The notes under the pieces are model-generated. The model saw only the letters and a program-made list of their open reading frames with translations. It was not told the origin of the DNA and did no database searches. Below are positions 10,322 to 23,859 of a DNA stretch of 40,164 nt, in pieces. Every line of letters begins with the position of its first letter. Positions within the stretch are counted from its first letter, which is position 1. The stretch covers positions 1 through 40,164 of the forward strand of contig JAOALB010000060.1 of NCBI GenBank assembly GCA_025331125.1, given 5' to 3'. This DNA comes from Mycogone perniciosa. Lineage: Eukaryota; Ascomycota; Sordariomycetes; Hypocreales; Hypocreaceae. The position numbers were made by a program, and so were the translations under genes.

Positions 10322-10903
10322 TGTTAAAAAGGAGGGCTAAAAAGCAAGGATTTTAATGTAAATGGATAACCTTCCTATTCCGGCTAGACCTGGAATTAGG
10401 CCCGACACTAGGACCAAGTTCCTGGAGGAACCTTGGTATAAGTCAGGAAATTTCTGTTATCTTTAACGATAACAATTAAGCTAGGACCAGCTCCCCTGCC
10501 TACCCTAGACTTAATACAATAGGCATAATGGCTATTGTGAAAAATCTGACTAAAATGGTTTCCTGTTTATATAGCCGTAAGTCGATTTAAACGATTTCCT
10601 ATATAAATAAATTTTGCAGAAAACAGAAATAAGGCTATAAACCTAATTCTGCTGCTATATTTTTGTTATTTAGTCGGAGGACTATTATAGAAGACAAAGC
10701 TATTGTTTATACAATTACTTTTACACTAGCCTTATATACACTAGATATTCTATAGCTTCTAGCTATTAGATTATTTATAATTCAATTGTTTATTTATTAT
10801 TAGCCCAATTAAACTCTTAAGTCGTTTCCTTATTGCTGCATTATATACAGCTTCCTAGAAGCTATATATAAATAAGGTTTAGTATAACCTTGTGATTTTA
10901 ACA
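10322..10903. mobile_element. Insert D: 582-bp solo-LTR-like insertion in element O
   Basis: Starts TGTTAAAA and ends TTTTAACA, with a perfect direct repeat ATATT on each side (10317-10321 and 10904-10908). The corresponding place in element A (near 16290) lacks it. TG...CA ends plus a 5-bp target duplication suggest a solo LTR; an 8-bp inverted terminus would also allow a small DNA transposon. A GC-rich hairpin lies at 10413-10437 (ACCAAGTTCC against GGAACCTTGGT). It keeps far more C and G than the surrounding sequence, so it escaped most RIP or arrived late. No coding capacity is seen. Confidence 0.78.
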
Positions 10904-10908
10904 ATATT

Positions 10909-11598
10909 TAACCTATTTAAAGAAATAGAAATTGAAATAAATACTTTTAATTTTACTGTAAAAGCTTAGTTTAGTTAAAAAGATAAAAATAGTAAACTAT
11001 ACCCTATTACCTTTTACTTTAAAATACTATATAGCGCAAAACTAAACTACCCAATATATAATAAAGAATTGCTTACTATTATTCTCATATTTAAAGAATA
11101 GTAATATTACCTATTAAAAGGAATATATAAAGTTAAAGTATATATTAACTATAAAAATATTATATATTTTGCAATAGTTTAATAACTCTTTAAAAGGCAG
11201 ATCCACTATATAAAATACCTTTTCAAATTTAACTATATCTTAATTTATTAGAAAGGATCTAAGAATAAATAAGCAGATATATTTAATAGATAAGCTAACT
11301 ATAATTAAGGAAAGATTAAATATACTAGGCAGATCTTAAAATAAACCCTTAAAGGATACTATTAACAAATAGCGCTTTAAGCTATATATAAAGTATCTAA
11401 TAATAATACTATACTTTAATACATTAAAAAGCACTACACTACCTAAAATAATAATAAATTCCTAAAAGATATAGAATTTAATAATAAAAGAACTTAATAA
11501 TAAAATAAAAAGATTTAAATCCTAAATAAACTCTAGAAAAATATAGTTATAAAAGTGTATTAATACCTAGTATATAGATATAAAGGTATTTGCAAGAC
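10909..11598 (+). pseudogene. Element O pol, RNase H part
   Basis: Continues the pol relic after insert D. The plus-strand frame shows YSAKLNYPIYNKELLTII near 11032-11085, the typical RNase H segment of Ty3/gypsy pol, then INYKNIIYFAI and a segment like the tethering region before integrase (ADIFNR near 11275). It aligns with 16320-16970 of element A. It is cut by element A at CTGCA (11599-11603). Confidence 0.75.
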
Positions 11599-11603
11599 CT
11601 GCA

Positions 11604-11980
11604 TATTATAACCCAACCAGGCCAAGGCCTGGGTCTAGAGGAATATTGGAACGATAGGCCAATAGGAATATAATTACTAAGGTATATACCAAATTACTAA
11701 TAATTAAGGATATATATAAATAATTATAAACCTTAAATTATTAGGAATATAGCTATATTCCCTAATAATTATTATAACTCTCCTTTATATATATATAACT
11801 AACTTATTATTTATTTAATATAGTTATTTAAACAGTTATTAATAAATTATATTTACTAAAACCGCCTATTCTATAAAATTATAACTATATTACCTTATTT
11901 AGTATTTACCTTTAACCTCTTTATTAATATAAACCTATAAGCTTTAGTTTAACTATTAAAAATTAACCTAGATTATTATA
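11604..11980 (+). repeat. Left LTR of element A
   Basis: Begins TATTATAACCCAACCAGG (TG changed to TA by RIP) and ends GATTATTATA. It pairs with 18914-19290 at exactly equal length, 377 bp. Confidence 0.9.
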
Positions 11981-14700
11981 TATTAACAACTTTTATTTAA
12001 AAGGCTATTGAAATCCTAAATAATATTGCAAGTATATCCGCTATAGTATCCTCTTTTAATAATGCTAATACTTTACCCTTTATTCCACTTTTTTATTAAA
12101 TATAGGATAATAATAAAGATAATAATATAAGTAAAAATAAAGATAAAGATAAAGTAAATAAAATAAAATAATTATATATTTATATAAAAAAAGCCTTTTA
12201 ATATATAAAAGCTAATTATATAAAATAAAAGTAATACTATTAATATTTAATTATTAAGAATGCTAGGCTTAATTAAATAATTCATTAATAATAAATAACT
12301 ATTATAAATTTACAAAATTAAGCCTCACCTACTCTAAACCTTATACTAAACTATAAAAAAAATTAACCTTTAAAGGACTTAAAAGAGTCGCTTAAAATAC
12401 AGGCCTTTAAACCTTTTAATAAAAGTACTATAGCACTGTAACTATTTTTTACTTAACTATATAACTATTTCACCTATTTTTTAACTAGCTTTAATATAAA
12501 GATTAGTAAAGTCCTTTTAACTGCTAAATAACTTAAAAGAAACGCTTTAAAGTAATTTAAACCTATTTAAAAGGATTTCTTTAATAATAAAAGTAAAGCT
12601 AATAAATAAATATAGTTTATATTTACTAGCTATAATTAATTTAAAGAAAAGTTAAAAAATATTTTAATAGTATTAATAAAAATATATTATAGAAAATAAA
12701 TTTATAAATTTAATTTAAAAAGGAAAATACTTTAACTATACTATATACTTTAAAAACTATACTTTTAAAGTTATATAAAAAAACTTTACTTTTATTAAAT
12801 ACTTTTATAATAGACTTAAACTAAAAGTTAATAAAAAGGCTGATAAATTCTTTTAAACTAAAGGCATCATTAAATTTATTAAAAGAATATAAATATAGAT
12901 AATTTACTTTATAAACTTTATTTGAATATAAAGAAAAGATAATAGTAATTTAAATCAATCTATAAATATTAAAAATATATAAATTAAAGTAAGAAGTAAT
13001 AAAAATATATTATTAGCTTTAATAATAAAAGATTTAATTAAAGAAATTTAAATGCTATTTAGAAAAGAAAGGTAAAGGTTATTTATTATAACTATAATAA
13101 ATTAGAATATATTTTAAAGGACTATAAAGCTCTATAAAAGCTAAAAACCAATAAACTTTAAAAGTTTATACTAAAACTTAAACGAAAAGTTAATATAGTT
13201 TTAAAAGCTATTAATTATATATTATTTAACTAAACTGTATACTATAATAATAACTGCTTTATGTATAAATCTAATAAAAATAAAAGTAAATAATATTTAA
13301 AATAACTTAAAAAAATATCTATAATAAACTAAAACAAATATTAATTAAAATTTAAATCTTTAATTTTTAAAGATATACTTAAAAGAATAAAGTAAATAAA
13401 TATTTACTATACTTAAAGAGTTTAATAAAATAAAACTTAAACTTTAACTATATAAAGTTAAATAGGGATAATAGTATTTTAAATAAATAAATAATTACTA
13501 TAATTAACTACTAATATTTTAATTAAATTATTATAGGCTATAAAGAATAAACTAATAACAGTAACTTTAATAATAAAGATAAAAATAACCTTTTATAATA
13601 TAAACTATTACTATACAGTACTATACCTTTAAAACTAGAAAATATACTATTAATATATAGTAACCTTAAAAATAACTTAAATAAATATTACCTTTATATA
13701 ATCGAAAAGGTTAATATAAATATATAGCTAAATAAAATATATTTACGCCTATATAAATAGCTTTACGCGTAACATAAAACTAGTAATAAAATAACTATTA
13801 AAGTAATTTTAACTGCCTTAATTATATAAGCGGAACTTATATATACTTATAAATAAAAAGATTATACTGTAAATAACCCTATTTATAAAAAGTATAATAT
13901 TATATTTTAAATTACTTGCATTATATATAAATATATAATATATTTTTAAAAGAAAGTAAAATATAATATATTTCTAATTAAAATCCTGTTTAACGTTATA
14001 GAATAGGCATAAAATTATAATACTTTTAAAAAATAAATTATAACTATATAGTATTAAAACTTAAAGATTATTATTATTAAATTAAACACTAAAACCCTAA
14101 AAAAATACTATTAGCTATAAAGATTTAAGAAATTTAAGTTTAAAGGATATTATATTTACTGCTAAGAAAAATTAATAAAATAGCATTTCTGCTATAATAA
14201 AAGGTTTAAATATAATCGATAATACTATTTAAAGTGCAATAGCTTAATGTATATTATATATAAATAAAATAAATTAAAGGATTAGTATATATAATAGACT
14301 AATAATACCCTATATTTATTACTAGATTATATATACTGCTAAAAGGATAAATGCGGTACTTACCTATAAAAAAAGCTTTAAAAGTAATAAATATAGAAAT
14401 ATATAAAGAATAAACCTATTTTAAAGGATAAAGAGATTAATTAAATTATAAAAGAATTGTATTAAAACTGGTTTAACTTTATTACTTAAAAAAGACTGCC
14501 TATAATAAAAAAAGGTAGTATTTACTTTAATAAACCTTAATTGATTGCAAAATCTATATAAAAAGAAAAATATTAAAAAATAATTAATATTATTTATAAA
14601 AAGGCTATAAAGTAATAATTAATATATTATATTTTTTATAATATTAAATAATAAAAGTAATAATAAAGATTTATTATATTTTAAGTTAAAGATAATAGTT
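11981..14700 (+). pseudogene. Element A gag region, decayed
   Basis: Occupies the gag position between the left LTR and the protease motif. It aligns with 6015-8700 of element O, with differences that are mostly C/T and G/A transitions. No open frame survives. Confidence 0.55.
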
Positions 14701-14721
14701 AAAGGATATTAGTTATATATA

Positions 14722-16940
14722 TTAGTAAATAGCAGAGTAATAGGTAATTTTATAATACTTATAACTATAAATTGCTTATAACTACATTAAAAGGAGAAAA
14801 GTAAACTCTATTAACTTTATGAAATAGAAAAAGGAGACTTTATATATAATAATAAATAGGTTAAGCGAAAGATTAATTATTTTAAACTTAAAATTGCCAA
14901 ATATAAAAGAGTAGTTTTTTATAATATAGTAAATCTTAATAAATATAATATTATTTTTAGTTATTTTTAATTAAAATATAAGAACTTTAATATTAATTAA
15001 AAGAAAGGCTAGCTTTATTAATATAATAGTAAAGTTTTTTTAATAATTAAGATTATTAAGAAGGCTTTAGCTGTAAGGCAGAAGTTTTATATAGAACCTT
15101 TAAATATACTGAAAAAAAGAATTAAAAAAGTTACCGTTAAGTTAATTATAAAAACAATTTACCTAAAAATAGAATTTAAGTAAAGTAAAGGAAAAGATAA
15201 ATAACTCTAAAATATAATTGCTTTTTTATAGAAAGTATTTAATAATATTAACGAAATATTTAAAATAAAAAGCCTTAAAATAGCAGTATTGCTAAAATAA
15301 CTATAGAATATCTTTGAAGAATACTAAAGATATAATAAACTATTTAAAGAAGCACTTAATATATAACTATTAAAGTACAGCTAATAAAACTATATAATTA
15401 AACTTAAAGATTATATAAATACTATTTTCTATAGAATTTATAATTTAAATAAAAAAAGCTTAAAAGCCTATATAATTATTTATATAATATATTAATTAAA
15501 AAGTATATCTAACCTTTTTTATTAAAAGTAAACTATTTTATTATATTTATATTAAAAAAAAAAGTAAACTATAATTAATTATAAACTATTAATAGTTTAA
15601 TAAAGCTATTATTAAAAACTAAACTTTATTATTATTAATTATAAAATTATAAAATAAACTTTATAGAAATAAGTAGTTTATAGCATTAAATCTTAAAGGC
15701 GCTTATAACTTTATTTATATTAAAGAAAAATATAAATATATAACTTCCTTTTAAATTAAATATAGTTTATTTAAATATTTAATTATACCTTTTAATTTTA
15801 TTAACGCCTTTATAATATTTTAAAAAATAATCAATAATATATTAAAAAAGTACTTTAATACCTTTATAGTTATTTACTTAAATAATATTTTAATTTTCTT
15901 AAATACCTTTAAAGAATATAAAGTATATATTTATAAAGTATTATAAATACTATAAAATAGTAAACTATTTATAGAATTAAAGAAATATAAATTCTATATA
16001 TAGAAAATTACCTTTTTAAAGTATATTATTACCTTTAAAGAAATTTATATAAATCTATTAAAAGTATAAGCAGTAAAAGACTAGCCTATATTTATAATAG
16101 TTAAAAGAATTGAAAGCTATTTAAAATTAATTAACTATTATTAATAATTTATTAAAGGCTATAAAAGTATTATATAAACTCTTTATAAACTTATTAAAAA
16201 GGATTAGAAATTCCTATAGGCATTAAATATATAGGATATATTTAATAAACCTAAATAGTTTATTTTAAAAAAACTTATATTTTTTATATTTAATTTATTT
16301 AAAAAAATAAAAGTTAAAATAAATACTTTTAACTCTACTATAAAAACTTAATTTAATTAAAAAGATAAAGATAGTAAACTATACTTTATTGCTTTTTACT
16401 TTAAAGCATTATATAGCGCAAAACTAAACTATTTAATATATAATAAAAAATTCCTCGCTATTATTCTTATATTTAAAAAATAGCTATATTACTTATTAAG
16501 AAAAATATATAAAGTTAAAGTATATATTAATTATAAGAATATTATATACTTCGCGATAGTTTAATAACTCTTTATAAAATAGATCTGCTATATAAAATAC
16601 CTTTTAAAATTTAACTATATTTTAATTTATTAAAAAGGATATAAAAATAACTAAGCAGATATATTTAATAGATAGGCTAACTATAATTAAAGAAAAATTA
16701 AATATATTAGGCAGATTTTAAAAACAACCTTTAAAGGATATTATTAATAAATAGCGCTTTAAACTATATATAAAGTATCTAGTAATAATACTATATTTTA
16801 ATGTATTAAAGAGTATTATATTATTTAAAATAATAATAAACTTTTAAAAGGTATAGAATTTAATAAAAAAGGAATTTAATAATCAAATAAAAAGATTTAG
16901 ATTTTAAATAAACTTTAAAGAAATATAGTTATAAAAGTTT
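14722..16940 (+). pseudogene. Element A pol: protease, reverse transcriptase, RNase H relic
   Basis: The protease motif now reads LVNSRVIGNFI at 14722-14754: the catalytic Asp became Asn and the Gly became Arg, both G-to-A changes. The reverse transcriptase is readable from about 15580, with LKGAYNFI near 15700 and YLNNILIF at 15875-15898, the YxDD box with both aspartates lost. RNase H follows, with YSAKLNYLIYNKKFL near 16410-16460. Stops throughout rule out function. The reading frame and order match element O. Confidence 0.82.
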
Positions 16941-17199
16941 ATTAATATTTAATATATAAATATAAAAGTATTTATAAAACCTATAAATAAATTTAAAGGT
17001 ACTTTAAGTTTTAAAGGCTTAAGAAAGTTATATAAAATATTATTCTTTACTATATAATTTATAAAACAGTTAAACCTTTAAAATAGAAACTATATAGTAA
17101 ACTTTAACCTTTACTAATATTAAAATAACTATTAAAGTTAATTTTATTAAATTTTATTATTAAACTACTATTATTTATTAAACTAAAATTAAAGGTTAA

Positions 17200-17960
17200 A
17201 TATAATAATATTTTAATAATTATAAATTAATTTATTTAATACTTTTTTTTCCTTTTATATAAAAAAGCAATAAATATAAAAACACTAGCTTATATATTTT
17301 TACAATTTATTGCAACTAACTATATAATTCTAGCCAAAGTTATTTCTAACTAAAAATTAACCTTTATATTTAAATTCTAGTAAATACTTATAAATTAATT
17401 AAATATAAATTATAAGTTTAATACTGCCTATTACTTATAGATAAATAAATAGACAGAATACAGTAATTAAATTATTAAAGCTTATTTCAAAGGTTATATT
17501 AACTTTAACTAAAATAATTAAATAAAAAGGCTATTAATTGCATAAATATCTTATAATAGCGATATTTTAAAGTTAACTAGACTTAGCTTTATATATATTA
17601 ACTATAGCTTTATATTAAATATATATAAAGCGCTAAAGAAAGGCTTATATATTAATAAAGTATAAATTAAAGCTAAAGATATAAAGCAGTTATATAAAAT
17701 AAAACAGGTATACTTTTACTTTATATAAAAAAGAATAAAGAAGTATACTAATAAATATAAATTAAAGGGATTAATCTTTAAAAAAGGAAATATAGTTTAT
17801 TTATATTATTATTCGCTAAAGAAAAAGACTATAAATATTAAAATAATACAGTTAAGCAATAAATTAAAATTTAAAATACTTAAACTATATTTAAGTAAAA
17901 AGGTTATTTTAAAAGTTATTTATAAATTTATACTACTAAACAGTATTTAAATTTATTTAA
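17200..17960 (+). pseudogene. Element A integrase core relic
   Basis: The frame shows LAYIFLQFIATNYIILAKVI near 17290-17350, then NYKFNTAYYL near 17410-17440, then INFNxNN and LLIA. These correspond to the central part of the retroviral-type integrase catalytic core of Ty3/gypsy elements, including the region after the second catalytic Asp (whose codon appears mutated) and the NYxFSTAYHP region. The C-terminal integrase segment continues to about 17960. Confidence 0.78.
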
Positions 17961-18035
17961 TATTTTATATTTTACTATTTAAAAAAGTATTATAAAATAC
18001 ATTAAAAAATAAACTAATTATAGATTTAATTAAAG

Positions 18036-18190
18036 TCCTAGCAGTTAAAGAAAAATATAAAATTAAAGAAATTAAAGCTATAAAAGCAGAAAATAATAAA
18101 CGCCAGTATTTAATTAAATTAAAAAAACTATAAAAAAGAATATAACTTTTAGGAATTTATAAAATATTTAAAGAATACTTTAATAAAACT
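18036..18190 (+). pseudogene. Element A chromodomain relic
   Basis: The plus-strand frame reads LAVKEKYKIKEIKAIKAENN then KRQYLIKLKKL, followed by decayed sequence. This is the pattern of the C-terminal chromodomain of fungal Ty3/gypsy chromoviruses, which directs integration to methylated histone H3 chromatin. Tryptophan and proline codons expected after KRQYLIK have been lost, consistent with RIP. The same motif occurs in element O near 34200-34290. Confidence 0.75.
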
Positions 18191-18913
18191 TTAATACTTC
18201 TATTAAATTTTAAGTCTCTTAGCAGAGGGTTATTAAATATTGCATTCCAATTAAGTATATTTATACCGCTAAAAGACTAGATATTAATAACAGCCTTTAA
18301 CTTAGCGCATTTAAACTTATTTAACTTATCTAATAAATTAACACTACAATATAATATTTTAACCTTATATAACTGCATTTATAACCGCTGCTTATAAAGA
18401 TAATTTAATCGCGTAAAACATTTATTTATCGAAATAGTTAATACTATTATCTATTACTGCTATTTTAATAATTTACACTTAATAGCGCACTCTTTATTTT
18501 TAATATACTCTTTTATAGCCGATAAGCAATATACTATAAATAGTAAAAATAACTTATAATAAACTAGAAAGGATATATACCAGCCGCTAAAAAGATCCTA
18601 TTTCTATTATATATCTTGCCCTAATAGGTATACTCCTTATAATAAAAATAGCCTATAGCTATTTTATAGGAAATACTATACTTTTTATAAAATAAATATA
18701 ATATAATAAAAATACTAATAATATTAATAATTAATATAGCTGCAGTATAATTCTATAAAGATTTAGTAGGTTTAGAAACTTTTCGCTATTTCGCAATATT
18801 ATAAAGTATAGTTAGATGAAAATAAAAATAAATTAAAAGGAAGAAAACTTATAAAGAAAAGGGACGATTATATAATAGGTCTTAAAGACAAAACCAATAA
18901 AAGGGGGATATTA

Positions 18914-19290
18914 TATTACGACTTAATTAAAGCAAGGCCTAGGTCCAGAGGAATATTAAAATACCAGGCTAATAAAAACATAATTACTAAAGTATATACT
19001 AAATTACTAATAATTAGGGATATATATAAATAATTATAAACCTTAAATTATTAAAAATATAGCTATATTCTTTAATAATTATTATAACTCTCTTTCATAT
19101 ATATATAATTAACTCATTACTTATTTAATATAGTTACTTAAACAGTTATTAATAAATTATATTTACTAGAACTGCCTGTTTTATAGAATTATAACTATAT
19201 TACTCTACTTAATATTTATCCCTAATATCTCTATTAATATAAACCTATAAGCCTTAGTTTAACTATTAAAAACTAACCTGGATCGTTATA
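18914..19290 (+). repeat. Right LTR of element A
   Basis: Begins TATTACGACTTAATTAAAGC and ends GATCGTTATA, followed by the target duplication CTGCA. It differs from the left copy mostly by transitions. Confidence 0.9.
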
Positions 19291-19385
19291 CTGCAAGCAA
19301 GTCTAAAAGTATTTTAAGTTTCAAAGATTAAAGAAAATAATATAAAATATTATTTCTCGCTATATAATTTATAAAACAGTTAAAC

Positions 19386-19546
19386 TATTACGGCACTAAC
19401 CTGCCCTCTAATAACTTATTAGTATTATATATATCCTTATATAATAGCTTAGTCCTATACCTTTAAACTATATTTTTATAGCTTCTTGCTTTATTTAAGG
19501 TATAATAAAGATATTACCTTAACCCGCTATTTTATGTACTGTAATA
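19386..19546 (+). repeat. Left LTR of element B
   Basis: Begins TATTACGGCACTAACCTGCC and ends CTGTAATA. It is nearly the same as 33053-33214, with differences of C/T and G/A type. It is less RIP-mutated than the internal part. Confidence 0.88.
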
Positions 19547-21675
19547 GTTTATGCCTTCCTATAACGACGGCGCTATTACCCTTAGCCCTTAACCCTGCCT
19601 GAGAAGAATTAATAAAATCGCTAATAGCCTAGTCGCAATACTATAAATAGCCCTATATCTTACAGGGAATTTACTAATCTGTAACTATAGCGAGACTTTA
19701 AGCCTAACAGCCTATATCCCTATAATAGAAAATATACCCTAGCCTAACTCTTTAGCCTATATTTAATTCCTTAGCTTATATTTAACTTAAAAATATTAAA
19801 GTAAAAATAAAAGGTATAAAAAGGGACTTTAATTAAAAAGTAAAGCTTACTAATTACTTCTGCAATTAGCTTTATATCTATACTATTTTAAAAGCTTATA
19901 ATAATAACTATAATTTAACTTTATAGCTTTAAATATTAAAACTTAAATAGTTTTTTAATATTATCTTTAATTACTTTTAAAATTAAAAGTATAACTTTTA
20001 TATAGCTTTAAAATAAAAAAAGGCTAAAAATACTACTATTATTAAAAGCTTAAAGTTTACTTAATATAAAGTTTAAAGTTAAAGTAATATAATTAATATG
20101 TTTATTAAAGCTAAAAGTAATAATATCTTTAAATATTATATTAATAACTTTAAAGATAAATTTAATATTAAAAATAAAAATATAAAAACCTATTAATAAA
20201 AATATATAAACTAGCGTTTTACTATACTATATGATATTATAATTAATATTAAATACTTTAATACCCTTTATAAATATATCCTTTATATTAGCAGTTAATT
20301 AAATATTAGTATTTATAATTTAATATAAAAGGCATTTAATTATATTATAGTAAAAAAAGATAACTATATAATATAAAAATAAAGAAGTAATAAAACTTTT
20401 ATTAAATTCCTAAACTTATAGTATAAAACTCTTAACTTTTTATAATCTACTAATTAAAAGTTTAATACCTACTATATAGTAAATAAACTATTCTAGAACT
20501 TTATTATTAAATTCTATAAATAAATAGCTTAAGCTAGTAAAACTAATACCTAAAAGGTTAATACCCTTTACTTTAAAGTATTTAAAGAGATAGCTGCTGC
20601 CTTTATTAATAAAAGTAATAAACCTATAGATAAAAATAACTAGTCTATTTAAAGAACTTTTAGTTAAAAAGTTATAATAACCTTAAAGAGTAGGCCTATT
20701 ATATTAAATTTAAAAGTAACTGTAAATTTAAAAAGCTAAATGATAACTATACTCTTTAATAAACTTTACCTTAAAATGAGCTAAGCCCTTTAAAGTAAGA
20801 AAACGCAGGCAATGTTATATAGTTAAATACTATATCTTTTATTTTATAATGCAAAAAATACTAATAACTTTATAACTTATACTATTATAATAGCAGCTAA
20901 TATATAATTAATAACTATATAGTAAAGCAGAAAGCTAATACTATAAGACTTTAAACCCTATAAAGATATAATAGTAGCTTCCTAAAACGCGGAATATATT
21001 AAGGCAATAGCACTATAGCGCTTTAAGGCAGGGTATATATTTTAAGCTAGGGAAAAGGTATACCGGCATTATAAATTCCCACTTTTTAATTCCCGCAATA
21101 CCAGTACTTTTTAGCTTAAAGAAATAACCTATTATACTATAGAAACCTATTCTTATACTATATTAATAAAACTAGCTTTATTAAAAGATTAATTACTTTT
21201 AGCGATATACTTACCTATAAAGATATAACTTTTAATATAAAAAAGTAAAGAAAAGAGTAGCTTTTTAATAATATTGCATTAAAAAGCGCAATAAAATATT
21301 AAAATAGCTTATAAATCTAATACCTTTATAAATATAAGAGATTATTATTAATAATAGATTATTAATTTTAAATACTATGAATAGTAAATTACTATTTATT
21401 TATACTAAATTATTCTTTATACACTTATTAGTAATTATATTAACCTTTATTAATAGTAGCTGCTTAATATAAGGCTTTATAGACTAGTATTGTCTCTAAA
21501 AGTCTTAAATCCTAATAATATAATTGCCTAAACTAAAAAGCTTTATTTTAATTAATAGTAAAGCAGCAGTATAGCTTATTAACTATATAATCTTAAATAT
21601 AAAAATAAAGGAATATAGAGAGCTATATATATTTTTTATTATTAATCTTTTAAATTAAAACCCCTTTATCTTTAG
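19547..21675 (+). pseudogene. Element B gag region, decayed
   Basis: Lies just after the left LTR, the gag position. The first 200 bases or so keep blocks of C and G, then the sequence is AT-saturated. No frame is open and no motif can be called, so the assignment is positional. It is interrupted by element C at TTTAG (21671-21675). Confidence 0.5.
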
Positions 21676-21949
21676 TGTTGGGTTAGGTAGGCTAAGGACC
21701 TACCATTTATTAGCGTTTATTAGCGCTAAGGAGCTTTTATCTGCTTATATAGCAGATACCAACTAACATATACATTATATAAGCGATATATTAGACTATA
21801 TAGGCGCTTATAATGTATATATTCTATATTTTCCTTTATATTAGCTATATATATATATAGCGAGGCTATTATAGTATATTTATTACTAGAATTAAACTTT
21901 ATTTCCATTTCTCTTTATACTCTATATAGCTATACCGCGCTCCGCGACT
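21676..21949 (+). repeat. Left LTR of element C
   Basis: Begins TGTTGGGTTAGGTAGGC and ends near CTCCGCGACT. It pairs with 28630-28903. The exact last base is uncertain by one because of an indel. Both LTRs contain a 60-codon minus-strand ORF, which merely reflects LTR similarity. Confidence 0.85.
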
Positions 21950-21950
21950 A

Positions 21951-23850
21951 TTATAAGCCTAAGTAGTAACTATTAGAGTTACTAGAAACTTCCCTTAATA
22001 TTATATCTTTACCTTTACTCTTTCCCTTTACCTTAAAGCTTTTAAAGTTACTATTTATAAGAGATAATATAAAAGATATTACCTTTATAAAGCTAGATTT
22101 AATAGTATAGTGGATTAAATAGATTATTATTTTAAATAACTATATAACTATTATAAAGATTTAGAATAGAGTTAATTTTAATCTCCCCGATTAGGATAAT
22201 AACTATTTCCCTGCTTTAAAGCTATTTACTTTAATTAAAGTAAAAGAAACTGCCTTAAAAGTATTTAAAAAAAAGCTACTTTAATAGATATCTCTATTTA
22301 TTATAATAGTCTACTCTATAAATATTAGTATATTATTGCATTATATATTAAAAAGAGGAAGGCTAAGGCAGCGATCTTTAAATAGATATAAAAGATAGTT
22401 AATACTAGTATTTATACTTTCGTTTTTATAGACTTTAAAGCTGTAACTTAAACTATAGCTTTAGCCTTTACTACTATTAAAGCAGTTAATAAAAATAATA
22501 AAAACTTAAATGCTAAGTTTACTATTTATTAAATTGTAAAGAAGTTTAAAGAATAATTAACTCTTTGCGAGAATATAATACGCAAAGAAGTATAGATTTT
22601 ATATAAATACGCCTTACGCAATATAAAGTATAGGAACCTAAAGCTAAAAGTATAGTATATAAACTAGGCGCGCGTTTATATAAATGCAGTAAAGTATAAG
22701 CTCTTTAAAGTTATAAAAATAGCTGCTTAAAAGGCTTTCTTAAAAGCTATTAGAGTATACTATACCTTAAACTTTACTTTATATTACCTATACTATATAA
22801 AGAGTTAAATTAAAAGCAGTAAAACTACTAAAATCTTCTCCCTCAATTAACTTAATTAACTTTTTTTAAATAATATATAAAATATAAAAAATTATATTTA
22901 TAGACTTTATATAATGCTTAATAACTGCTTAAATAAAGCTATAGCGAATAATACTATATATTTAAAAGCTTTTACTGGGAAAGAATACCTATATAAATAG
23001 GAAAGCTATAATTAACCTTTAAAGGACTATAATATACTACTAGCTGCATTTAAAGGAAAACCTAATAAAAAAGGGAAATATATCTTTAACCTGCAATAAG
23101 CTATAGAAATTTATACTTGCCTTTAAAAAGATAAATAGTATATACTTTGCGATAAATTTAGTAAGAAGGGTATTAACTTTACAGCCTTAATTTAAAGAGG
23201 TATAGCTTTAACTATTATAACTGCCTTAATCTCTTTAAACTTAATTAATAAAGAAGATATAAGCCTTGCAGTATATATAATAAGTGTATTAATATATATT
23301 AATATATAGGATATATTTTACTGCCTTTTTTAAAGTATTCTCTTTAATATTTATAGTGCTATTTATTTAATAAATAGTAGGAATTACTTTATTTTTAACT
23401 CTTTTATTTTAAGTATAGAAAATAACTATACTAAAGTAAAAGGAGCTAGGTATTTTATAGCTGGAAAAAGATACTGCCTATTAAAAGATACTCTTTATAA
23501 TTTATATTAAAAGGCAGCACGCTTAGTAGACTTTATAAATATAGCTATAGTTAAAGGATTTTATATTAATATTATCTTTTTATTAAAACTTTAAAAAGCA
23601 GGAATATAGCTTATAAAGTATAATAATATATTTTACACTAATATAGTAAATTTAAATACTATTATACGGAAAGTAAAGTATAGGTATAATCTTTTGTTTC
23701 TTTAATATAAACCCTTATTGCTTTATATTGCCTTTATCTCTAAATATACTATTTTAAGTAATATAACTACTTTATTCCTTCTTTTTAGCATAAACTACTA
23801 TATTTATATAATATTAAAAAGAAAGAGAAAACTAATATATAACCTATTAA
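21951..23850 (+). pseudogene. Element C gag region, decayed
   Basis: Lies between the left LTR and the integrase, where copia gag and protease belong. It is AT-rich with dispersed stops. No nucleocapsid zinc-knuckle or protease motif could be read with confidence; the call rests on position. Confidence 0.5.
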
Positions 23851-23859
23851 TATTATATA

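Larger units (their letters stand above)
11604..19290 (+). mobile_element. Element A: Ty3/gypsy chromodomain retrotransposon, complete but RIP-dead
   Basis: Two 377-bp LTRs (11604-11980 and 18914-19290) with target duplication CTGCA (11599-11603 and 19291-19295). Internal order is gag, protease, reverse transcriptase, RNase H, integrase, chromodomain. It is inserted in the integrase part of element O and belongs to the same family: the coding region and the last 190 bases or so of the LTR are shared, but the first half of the LTR is unrelated. A polypurine tract (AAAAGGGGGATA) precedes the right LTR. Total length 7,687 bp. Confidence 0.9.
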
